From contig JALORM010000021.1 of NCBI GenBank assembly GCA_025458985.1, forward strand, positions 1 to 12,360: a DNA stretch of 12,360 bases, given 5' to 3'. The notes under the pieces were generated by a model. That model did no database searches. It was not told where the DNA came from and saw only the letters and a program-made list of their open reading frames with translations. Both the position numbers and the translations under genes were made by a program. Positions within the stretch are counted from its first letter, which is position 1; every line of letters begins with the position of its first letter. The DNA is from Paracoccaceae bacterium (GTDB lineage: Bacteria > Pseudomonadota > Alphaproteobacteria > Rhodobacterales > Rhodobacteraceae). Positions 1-5,506 of the stretch are shown one piece after another.

Positions 1-362
1 CCCTGCATGGTCGACCCCAGCACGATCAGCACCCCCTGCGTGGCGATGAGGCTGAGCCCCCAGGTCGCGATGATCGAGTCGAGCGGGCGTTGGTAGAAGT
101 GGCGCACCACCAGGCGCTCGACCACCAGGCCGATGATGCCGGCGACCAGCGCGCCGCAAAGGATCGCGGCGGGAAGCGGCACGCCCGCGCGGGCGGTGGC
201 CGCCGTCACGTAGGCGCCGCACATGATGAATTCGCCGTGGGCGAGGTTGATGATCCCCATCATCCCGAAGATGACGGCAAGCCCCGCGCAGGAAATGACG
301 AGGAACGCGAAGGCATCCCCGAACTGGTAGGCCATTGCGAAAGCGGTGGCGAGTAGCTCCAT
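1..362 (-). CDS. LivH/UrtB-type ABC transporter permease, partial
   Basis: This is the N-terminal part (about 120 residues) of an inner-membrane permease of the branched-chain amino acid/urea/amide ABC transporter family; the rest lies beyond the left edge. The start is the ATG at 362-360, preceded by a purine-rich CAGGGGAA ribosome-binding site. The visible part has a hydrophobic segment at about residues 18-36, then the LivH hallmark INLAHGEFIMCGAY, and later YQRPLDSIIATWGLSLI, which resembles UrtB-type urea/amide permeases more than the amino acid LivH at 5507-6394. It should form the membrane channel with a LivM-type partner and ATPases, presumably encoded further left. It is the fourth gene of the amiC-amiR operon, about 100 bases after the broken binding-protein gene. 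The family is secure; the substrate (urea, short amides or similar) is inferred from neighbours. Confidence 0.88.
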   Translation of the reverse strand, partial: MELLATAFAMAYQFGDAFAFLVISCAGLAVIFGMMGIINLAHGEFIMCGAYVTAATARAGVPLPAAILCGALVAGIIGLVVERLVVRHFYQRPLDSIIATWGLSLIATQGVLIVLGSTMQ

Positions 363-415
363 CCCGGCGGTTCCCCTGCTTCAATCCCGTCGGAGGCGGC
401 AGACCGGGGCCGTCG

Positions 416-445
416 TGGCCGGACCCCCGGAAAGAGGCCCGGCCA
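416..445 (-). other. Intercistronic RNA hairpin between binding-protein and permease genes
   Basis: On the transcribed (minus) strand TGGCCGG pairs perfectly with CCGGCCA across 16 bases, and a CC/GG pair follows inside after one mismatch. No T-run follows, so it is not a typical intrinsic terminator. Hairpins between a binding-protein gene and its permease gene often protect the upstream message from 3' decay, giving more binding protein than permease. That role is inferred from position. Confidence 0.5.
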
Positions 446-463
446 GAAGGTTCCCCGGAGGCG

Positions 464-1574
464 TCAGTTGCCCGAGGGCGGCGGGTTCGACGGCGTGTAC
501 TGCTCGGACGGGTCGTTCTGCGTCAGGTCGCAGCCGGCCTCGCCCAGCCAGTAGGGCGCGATGTTCTCCCAGACTTTCGGGAACGAGATCGAATGGTCCT
601 CCTCGACCTTGGCCAGGTAGATCGTGTGCGACATGTGCTGGCTCTTGGGGTCGAGGCAGACATTGCCCGACGGCCCGTCGAAGCAGACGTCGCCCTTGGC
701 GATCTCGGCGCGCAGCGCCTCGCGGTCGGTCGATCTCTTCGATGTAGTTCGTGGTGACGTACATGTTGGCAAGGCTGGGCGGCGTGAAGCGCTTGTGCTC
801 GTAGCCCTGGCCGACGTTCACCGACGAGGCCATCGGCAGGCCCACATTCGCCGCCGCCGCCTGTTCGTAGTAGGACGCCTGCGCCGCCCCGACGAGCAGG
901 GTCACCACGAAGTCGGGCTTGGCGTTCTGGATGTTCTGGATCGTCTGGCTGAACTGGCTGACGCCCAGCGGGATGAATTCCTCGCCGACCATCGTGCCGC
1001 CGTTCTCGGCCACGATGTTGCGCACCCATTCGGCCGAGATCTGGCCGAAGTTGTAGTCGGCCGCGATCGTGTAGACGTTCTTGCCGTAGGTTTCCATCAT
1101 CCAGGGAATGAGGGTCGAGAACTGCTGTTCGGGCACGGCGCCCGTGACGATCATGTTGGCGTCGCAGACGCCGCCCTCGTACTGGTTGTTGTAGAAGGCC
1201 AGCCCGTCGAACTGGTTGACGATGGGCCGGTAGGCCTCGCGCGAGGCCGAGGAGAAGCCGGCGAAGACCACGTCGACCTGGTCCTGCTGCAGCACGCGGC
1301 GCATGAATTCCTGGTAGCGGCGGTTGTCGGACTGGGTGTCGTAGATCACCAGCTCGACCGGGCGCCCGGCGATGCCGCCCGCGGCGTTGATCTCGTCGGC
1401 GGCAAGCTGGATCGCGTGGACCTTCACGGTCGTCGCCGCGGCGAAGTCGCCGGACTGGTCCTCGAGCACGCCGATCTTGATCGGACCATCCTGCGCCAGC
1501 AGCGGCCCCGCGGCGAGCGCGGTGGTGGCGGTGAGGGCGGCAGCCAGAAGTCGGGCCTTTGCCATTCGTGTCAT
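464..1574 (-). pseudogene. Periplasmic amide/urea-type binding protein, broken by internal deletion and frameshift
   Basis: The gene encodes a UrtA/AmiC-like solute-binding protein (Peripla_BP_5 type) for the adjacent transporter. The start at 1574 has a GGGGAG ribosome-binding site and gives a clear signal peptide of about 28 residues, cleaved near LLAQ-D. The first 282 residues read normally (KIGVLEDQSGDFAA, FYNNQYEGGVCDAN, YTIAADYNFG). After EEID the frame is lost. The true C-terminus resumes in another frame from about 730, with TDREALRAEIAKGD, CFDGPSGNVCLDPKSQHMSH and a stop at 464-466. Aligned with the AmiC-like protein at 2247-3416, about 46-47 residues are missing exactly there. Family members of about 420 residues would therefore be cut to about 369 even if the frame were restored. 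The unrepaired frame runs on as an arginine-rich tail to 381. It is probably non-functional, or else an assembly error. Confidence 0.85.
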
Positions 1575-1629
1575 CGTCTAGTACTCCCCATGGTTGGACG
1601 GTTTCCTGATTTCTTGCCGGTGCGGCGGG

Positions 1630-2250
1630 TCATGCCTTGCGCGACAGCCCGGGCCTGGGTGGCGGCGGGGCGGCGGCGCTGCCTGCGCCGAGGATGCCCC
1701 GCGCCACTTCCTCGATCGCCACGCGCCGGTTCATCGCCTCCTGCCGAAGCGCCTCGTAGGCGGCTTCCTCGTCGATCCCGCCCGTGGACATCAGGTGCAG
1801 GACCGCGCGCGTGACCTCGCGCCGGCCGGACAGGCGCTGGCGCAGGTTCTCCATCTCGCGTTCGTGGCGGCGGCGGCGCTGGTGTCCGTTCACGGCAAGC
1901 AGGATCGCGGTGAAGACGCCGGTGGTGCGGATCGGCTTCAGGATGTGGCTGTCGCAGCGGTGCCCGACGACGCGCGCAAGGCGGCTGGGCGCTTCGCTGC
2001 CGATCAGCGCGATCACCGGGACGTCGGGCCAGTCCTGCGCCGGACAGGGGCCTGCGATGTCCTCGTCGGCATCGAACAGAAGCAGGTCGCAGGCGGGCGC
2101 CCCGACAGGCGGAACGGCATCCGGCAACAAGACGGTCACGCTGAGCCCAAGCCGGCCCAGCACGCTGACCAGCGTCTCGCGGTTCATGTCGTCGCCATGC
2201 ACGACCAGAGCGTGCAGGCCACGGAAGTTCGAGGTGATCGCGCGCTTCAT
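1630..2250 (-). CDS. amiR: AmiR-like ANTAR-domain transcription antiterminator
   Basis: A 206-residue cytoplasmic RNA-binding regulator. Residues about 11-120 form a response-regulator-like fold (HALVVHGDDMN, DLLLFDADED, SHILKPI). A helical, likely coiled-coil link follows at 122-142. The C-terminal ANTAR domain lies at about 136-188 (RLSGRREVTRAVLHLMS, AYEALRQEAMNRRVAIEEVA), then a proline-rich tail. ANTAR proteins stabilise paired hexaloop hairpins in leader RNA so that a terminator cannot form. In Pseudomonas AmiR is held inactive by AmiC until an amide binds. The ATG overlaps the stop of the AmiC-like gene as ATGA, indicating translational coupling and a matched ratio of the two. Unlike Pseudomonas AmiR as I recall it, this protein keeps acidic residues D20/D21 and D60 and lysine K105 at receiver positions. 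The likely target is the leader at 3429-3536. Confidence 0.9.
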   Translation of the reverse strand: MKRAITSNFRGLHALVVHGDDMNRETLVSVLGRLGLSVTVLLPDAVPPVGAPACDLLLFDADEDIAGPCPAQDWPDVPVIALIGSEAPSRLARVVGHRCDSHILKPIRTTGVFTAILLAVNGHQRRRRHEREMENLRQRLSGRREVTRAVLHLMSTGGIDEEAAYEALRQEAMNRRVAIEEVARGILGAGSAAAPPPPRPGLSRKA

Positions 2251-3416
2251 GTGACCAGCCTCAGATGATCGGGGCGTCGCGCCTCGCCGCGGCCCGCCTG
2301 CGGCGCATTCACCCAGACGAGGTAGGGATCGGGCCGAACCGGCTGGGCCTCCTCGAAGATGATCTCGAACGTGCCCGCGGCGGTGGACCGCCCGATGCGC
2401 GGGCGCATCTGGCAATGCAGGTTGTCGGGATCGATCTCGACCGGGCCCTGGGGCGCATCGAAGCGAAGGCCGCGCACGGCCTCGCGCACCGCGGCCAGGC
2501 CGGTGGCGCCGGCACGCGCCACGGCGCCCACCAGCATGTGGACCGCGATATAGGTCGCTTCGGCATCGGCGCAGGCCTGGCCGAGGTACCCGAACCTGGC
2601 GTTCCAGCGTTCGGCAAAACGGGCATTCTGGGGCGAGTCGATGGTCGAGAAGTAGACCGACGACGACAGGTGGCCCTCCGCCGCCGCACCGATGAACGGA
2701 AGCTCGACCTCCGACAGGCTGCAGCTTGCGACCGGCAGGTCGCGCGGCTGGTCGAGGCCCGCTCGCTCGGCAGCCTCGCGCAGCAGCCGGAAGAACTGGT
2801 ACCCCGATTCGCCGATCAGCGTGGTGAACACGAAGTCGGGGCGGTCGCGCACGATCTGCGCCGCGAGCGCGCCGAGGTCGGTTTCGCCCACCGGGAAGTA
2901 ACGCTCGCCCATCACCGCGCCGCCCGCTTCCATCAGCGCCTCGCGCAGGATGCGGTTGTTCTCCCACGCCCAGACGTAGTTCGACCCGACGAACCAGCCG
3001 CGGTTGCCGTGGCGGGCCAGCAGGTGGCGGGCCAGCGGGACGATGTGCTGGTTCGGCGCGGCGCCGGTGTAGATGACGTTGTCGCTGGTTTCGAAACCTT
3101 CGTAGTGCGACGGATACCAGAGCAGCCCGTCGTGCTTCTCGAAGACCGGCAGCACTTCCTTGCGGCTGGACGAGGTGTAGCAGCCGAAGACATGGGTCAC
3201 GCCGTGATCACGCAGAAGCGCAAGGGCGCCGTCTGCATAGGCCGCGGTTACGCCGCCGGGATCGACCGGGACCGGGTCGAGACGCACCGGCGCCGACGGA
3301 TCCGCGTTCACCTCGTCGATCGCGAGTTCTGCGCCGGCGCGCATGGCAGCGCCGAGCGCGGCATATGACCCCGTTGCCGAGAAGAGCAGGCCGATCCTGA
3401 GCGTGTCCCGCGACAT
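2247..3416 (-). CDS. amiC: AmiC-like cytoplasmic amide sensor
   Basis: A 389-residue periplasmic-binding-protein fold with no signal peptide (starts MSRDTLRIGLLFSATG), so it acts in the cytoplasm as a sensor, not in transport. It resembles Pseudomonas AmiC throughout: DPGG at 52-55, GCYTSSSRK at 78-86, YPSHYEGFE at 101-109, APNQ at 120-123, GSNYVWAWEN at 144-153, DAPQGPV at 320-326 and RPDPY at 361-365. Family knowledge: AmiC binds short amides and sequesters AmiR; inducing ligand releases AmiR for antitermination. Here the next gene is an AmiR homologue, overlapping by four bases. The ATG at 3416 is preferred, with GGTGGGG five bases upstream; a TTG at 3434 would add six residues and lie within the terminator T-run. 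The ligand in this organism is unknown; a urea or formamide sensor is equally possible. Confidence 0.92.
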   Translation of the reverse strand: MSRDTLRIGLLFSATGSYAALGAAMRAGAELAIDEVNADPSAPVRLDPVPVDPGGVTAAYADGALALLRDHGVTHVFGCYTSSSRKEVLPVFEKHDGLLWYPSHYEGFETSDNVIYTGAAPNQHIVPLARHLLARHGNRGWFVGSNYVWAWENNRILREALMEAGGAVMGERYFPVGETDLGALAAQIVRDRPDFVFTTLIGESGYQFFRLLREAAERAGLDQPRDLPVASCSLSEVELPFIGAAAEGHLSSSVYFSTIDSPQNARFAERWNARFGYLGQACADAEATYIAVHMLVGAVARAGATGLAAVREAVRGLRFDAPQGPVEIDPDNLHCQMRPRIGRSTAAGTFEIIFEEAQPVRPDPYLVWVNAPQAGRGEARRPDHLRLVT

Positions 3417-3428
3417 ACGCACCCCACC

Positions 3429-3473
3429 AAACAAGAAAGCCCCGCCGGGCGATCACAGATCGCCTGATGGGGC
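3429..3473 (-). terminator. Leader attenuator (intrinsic terminator) before amiC
   Basis: On the minus strand an outer stem GCCCC/GGGGC (3469-3473 with 3439-3443) encloses a perfect inner stem GGCGATC/GATCGCC (3458-3464 with 3448-3454) with a TGT loop. The stems are separated by a four-by-four internal loop, and TTTCTTGTTT follows at 3438-3429. It ends just before the amiC ribosome-binding site, so it is placed to control the operon from within the leader and not to end a previous gene. Its 5' arm overlaps the second ANTAR-type hairpin. Confidence 0.75.
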
Positions 3474-3487
3474 ACCATTGCCTGACC
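3466..3487 (-). promoter_or_regulatory. Candidate ANTAR hairpin P2, overlapping the terminator
   Basis: On the minus strand GGC (3480-3482) pairs with GCC (3471-3473) around the six-base loop AATGGT, which has the A1 and G4 expected of ANTAR targets. After a two-base mismatch the stem continues with GGT/ATC (including a G-U pair). The 3' arm is the same sequence as the outer 5' arm of the terminator, so the two structures exclude each other. The stem is weak by itself, as would fit stabilisation by a protein. Its 5' arm can also be captured by the hairpin at 3483-3498. Confidence 0.5.
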
Positions 3488-3498
3488 GTTGCCGGTCA
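3483..3498 (-). promoter_or_regulatory. Leader hairpin with GCAA tetraloop
   Basis: A perfect six-base-pair stem TGACCG/CGGTCA on the minus strand closes a GCAA (GNRA-type) tetraloop. It lies between the two candidate ANTAR hairpins and shares GGTCA with the distal stem of P2. It could therefore favour terminator formation when no antiterminator is bound. The structure is visible; the role is inferred. Confidence 0.45.
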
Positions 3499-3520
3499 CA
3501 TCGATTGCGCTGATTTTGTC

Positions 3521-3536
3521 GCCTCGCCCTTGAGGC
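3521..3536 (-). promoter_or_regulatory. Candidate ANTAR hairpin P1
   Basis: On the minus strand GCCTC pairs perfectly with GAGGC around the six-base loop AAGGGC, and a T-G pair can extend the stem. The loop has A at position 1 and G at position 4, the signature known for ANTAR RNA targets. It lies upstream of P2 in the same leader and upstream of an ANTAR gene. The spacing to P2 (about 33 bases) is longer than I would expect, which lowers certainty. Confidence 0.6.
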
Positions 3537-3566
3537 ACGTGAACGGTCCCCCAGCCCCGTCCCGAC

Positions 3567-3572
3567 TGTCAA
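3567..3572 (-). promoter_or_regulatory. Possible -35 element (TTGACA) of the amiC operon
   Basis: A perfect TTGACA on the minus strand lies about 30 bases upstream of hairpin P1, so transcription starting just downstream would include the whole leader. The -10 region 16-18 bases further on is G-rich and does not match TATAAT (GGACCG or GACCGT), so the promoter is weak, activated, or elsewhere. Confidence 0.3.
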
Positions 3573-3635
3573 GAGAAAAGTTGCTCAGACGATGCTGCGC
3601 GGCGGCCCGCGGTATGCAGGGTGCAAATTCCGAAG

Positions 3636-3653
3636 GCACCGCGGCCGCGGTGC
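3636..3653. repeat. Perfect 18-bp palindrome
   Basis: GCACCGCGGCCGCGGTGC is its own reverse complement over all 18 bases. On the minus strand it is followed by CTTCGGAATTTGC, not a T-run, so it is a poor intrinsic terminator. It could be a rho-type 3' end structure for the hydrolase operon or an operator upstream of amiC (64 bases before the TTGACA). G+C-rich DNA yields some palindromes by chance. Confidence 0.45.
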
Positions 3654-3780
3654 GTCCTGTTCAGGCGGCAGGTTCGGCCAGAGCCGCGCCGACGTGCAGG
3701 ATGGGGCGTGGCGCCCCAGGCGCACAGACGTGCAGCCGGCCGCTGCCCGCGTTCCGGCCCGCCGCCTCCGGCAACGCTCG

Positions 3781-3819
3781 CTTCAGGCGGATGCCGCGGC
3801 GCGGAAGCGTCCCCTGAAG
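3781..3819 (-). repeat. Inverted repeat downstream of the hydrolase gene
   Basis: CTTCAGG at 3781-3787 pairs with CCTGAAG at 3813-3819, and GGA/TCC adds three pairs after a one-base bulge. The loop itself can fold as GCCGCGGC. It lies about 77 bases after the hydrolase stop. No T-run follows, so it may stabilise the mRNA end or help factor-dependent termination. Confidence 0.35.
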
Positions 3820-3895
3820 TGCCCGGGGTGAGCGCACTGTCCGTGCTCGGACCGCAGGGCATGCGTCGCCGGAAGCGCCGGGCAGGCACACGGCC

Positions 3896-4618
3896 CTAGG
3901 CTGCGCCGCTGCCAACTCGCTCCCCTCCGCCGGCGGCCGCTGCCAGCGCCTCGATCTCGGCGATCATCTGGTCGGTCGTGCGCATCCGGCAGTAGTGGCC
4001 GTTCATCTGGTCGATCGAGACCGCGTGGCGCCGCTCTTCTTCCGCGGCGCAGGCATCCTCGATCTGGGTAACCATGAAGCCCCGGTCGGCGGCGTCCCGC
4101 ACCGCGCATTCCACGCACTGGTCGGTGCAGATGCCGTAGATCACGAGGTATTCGATCCCGAGGTTCCGCAGCACGTACTCGATGTTGGTCGAGTTGAAGA
4201 TGCCGCTGGCGGTCTTGGGGATGACGATGTCGTTCGGTCCGGGCCCGACCGCGTCGATCACCTTCGCCTCCCACGAGCCCTTCGGGAAGAAGAGGTTCGA
4301 GATCTTGTGGTCGAGACTGCGGTCGCGGCCGTCGAGGGTGTAGGCCTCGATGGTGGTGTAGATCACCTCGATCCCCGCCCTGCGGGCGGCGGCCTGAAGC
4401 CGCTGCTGGTTCGGGATCAGCACGTTCTGGATGCGCTCGAGGAAGTAGCGCTTGCGGGCAAGCGGGCTGCCTTCGCGCATCGCCTCGGCCATCAGCTCGG
4501 GCGACCATTCGGCATTCTGCATGTCGACCGAAAGCAGCGCGGTCTTGCGCAGTTCGACCGGGCGCTCGCGGTAGGCGCCGCCAGGCGCATCGACGGGGGG
4601 AATAGAGGGAAGCTGCAT
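3896..4618 (-). CDS. Isochorismatase-family cysteine hydrolase (probable amidohydrolase)
   Basis: A 240-residue cytoplasmic enzyme of the isochorismatase-like hydrolase family, whose members mostly cleave C-N bonds of amides, ureido compounds or carbamoyl compounds. The Asp-Lys-Cys triad is visible: D32 in LLSVDMQ, K135 in VIPKTASGIF, and C168 in GICTDQCVECAVRDA. The start at 4618 has AGGAG eight bases upstream. It is the last gene of the importer operon, 14 bases after the RpiR regulator, so it probably acts on a compound brought in by that transporter. The sequence does not closely match my recollection of RutB or biuret hydrolase, so I give no substrate. The alanine/glycine-rich C-terminus is probably disordered. 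True isochorismatase activity is unlikely because no siderophore genes are nearby. Confidence 0.88.
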   Translation of the reverse strand: MQLPSIPPVDAPGGAYRERPVELRKTALLSVDMQNAEWSPELMAEAMREGSPLARKRYFLERIQNVLIPNQQRLQAAARRAGIEVIYTTIEAYTLDGRDRSLDHKISNLFFPKGSWEAKVIDAVGPGPNDIVIPKTASGIFNSTNIEYVLRNLGIEYLVIYGICTDQCVECAVRDAADRGFMVTQIEDACAAEEERRHAVSIDQMNGHYCRMRTTDQMIAEIEALAAAAGGGERVGSGAA

Positions 4619-4632
4619 GTCTGTGCTCCTGA

Positions 4633-5499
4633 TCAGGTCCGGGCTGCGGGGTCGCTGATCCGACGCCGCAGGGTTTCAAGCATGGCCATCCGTCGCGTGG
4701 CCTCGCCGCCCAGCGCCTCGACGAGGCGCGCCAGCAGCATGTCCGACGCCGCGAGCGCCGGGACCAGCGTGTCGAGCGGCGAGGTGGTCGCGACCGCGAC
4801 GGGGATCGTCACTTCGGCGATGTCGGCGATGGGCGACAGGTCCGGGTCGGTGAAGAGCACGATCCCCACGCCGCGCTGCCGGGCCGCCTGGCAGAAGCCG
4901 ATGGTCTCGGGCGCGTAGCGGCGGAAATCGTAGGCGATGAGCACGTCGCGGCGCGTGAAGTCCGCGATCCGGTCCTCGCGCACCCCCGAGGCGGGCTGGG
5001 TCAGCGCGTGAACCTCGCCGCGCAGGGACGACAGCTGGAAGGCGATGTACTGGGCGGCGACGGAACTCCAGCGACCGCCAAGGGTCGAGATGCGCCGGCG
5101 GCGGTCGGCGATAAGCTCGGTTGCCGCTTCAATGGCGGCCGCCGAGGCCGCGCTGTCCAGCGCGCCGACCGACCGCGCGAGATCGGCGATCAGCGCGGAT
5201 TGGGCCGCCGTGCCCCCGGGCGAGGGCGCGGCGCGGTGCCTCTCCATGAGCGCCAGGGGGGAAGCGTCGGCGTCCTGCACCTCGAGCCGGATCGCGCGCT
5301 GGAAGTCGGCGAACCTGTCGAACCCCAGGCGGCGGACGAAGCGGGTGACGGTCGGGGGCGACACCTGCGCCTGCCGCGCGATGTCCTCGATGCCGCCAAG
5401 CGCGCTGACGGGATAGCGCTCGCAGATCAGGCGGGCGATGCGCCGGGCGCTGGTGGAAAGCTCCGGCAGCTGCGCCTCGATGGTGGTGCGGACGGTCAT
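4633..5499 (-). CDS. RpiR/MurR-family transcriptional regulator with SIS domain
   Basis: A 288-residue DNA-binding regulator of normal family length. The N-terminal RpiR helix-turn-helix covers about residues 5-75 (core IEDIARQAQVSPPTVTRFVRRLGF at 37-60, written by position only as a typical motif). The C-terminal SIS fold spans about 125-260 (ISTLGGRWSSVAAQYIA, DVLIAYDFRRYAPETI, GIVLFTDPDLSPIADIA). The usual serine-rich sugar-phosphate loop is replaced by YDFRRYAPET, so the ligand is probably not a classic sugar phosphate. The start is ATG 5499-5497, seven bases after the permease stop, with a weak ribosome-binding site; a nearer ATG at 5504 is out of frame. Placed inside the importer operon, it likely controls the promoters at 10112-10270 in response to the imported compound or a product. 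Confidence 0.9.
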   Translation of the reverse strand: MTVRTTIEAQLPELSTSARRIARLICERYPVSALGGIEDIARQAQVSPPTVTRFVRRLGFDRFADFQRAIRLEVQDADASPLALMERHRAAPSPGGTAAQSALIADLARSVGALDSAASAAAIEAATELIADRRRRISTLGGRWSSVAAQYIAFQLSSLRGEVHALTQPASGVREDRIADFTRRDVLIAYDFRRYAPETIGFCQAARQRGVGIVLFTDPDLSPIADIAEVTIPVAVATTSPLDTLVPALAASDMLLARLVEALGGEATRRMAMLETLRRRISDPAART

Positions 5500-5506
5500 G
5501 GCATGC

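Larger units (their letters stand above)
3573..3895. other. Non-coding stretch between two minus-strand operons
   Basis: No reading frame here has a recognisable protein or a ribosome-binding site; frames exist on both strands only because of the high G+C content. It contains two inverted repeats, listed separately. It presumably holds the 3' end of the hydrolase transcript and the upstream promoter region of the amiC operon. Confidence 0.6.

Noticed and set aside
724..731. A simple 4-bp tandem duplication as the only cause of the frame break
   Set aside because: Removing one GGTC copy restores the frame, but about 46 family-conserved residues would still be missing, so a larger loss is the better explanation.
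381..735. Arginine-rich C-terminal extension of the binding protein in its first frame
   Set aside because: The true family C-terminus (CFDGPSGNVCLDPKSQ) is encoded in the other frame of the same bases, so the extension is a product of the frame break.
2693..2967. Upstream extension of the AmiR frame (a frame open from 2967 to 1630)
   Set aside because: The part above 2250 is an out-of-frame reading of the AmiC-like gene; the ANTAR protein starts at ATG 2250, coupled by ATGA.
3417..3434. Upstream TTG start for the AmiC-like protein
   Set aside because: It would place the start inside the terminator T-run and lose the well-spaced GGTGGGG ribosome-binding site before ATG 3416.
3541..3600. Sigma-54 promoter for the amiC operon
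   Set aside because: G-rich runs suggested a -24 GG, but no GC dinucleotide occurs at the required ten-base spacing.
3660..3899. Short open frames on both strands between the hydrolase and the amiC leader
   Set aside because: No ribosome-binding sites, no family resemblance, and overlapping frames in several directions as expected from base composition.
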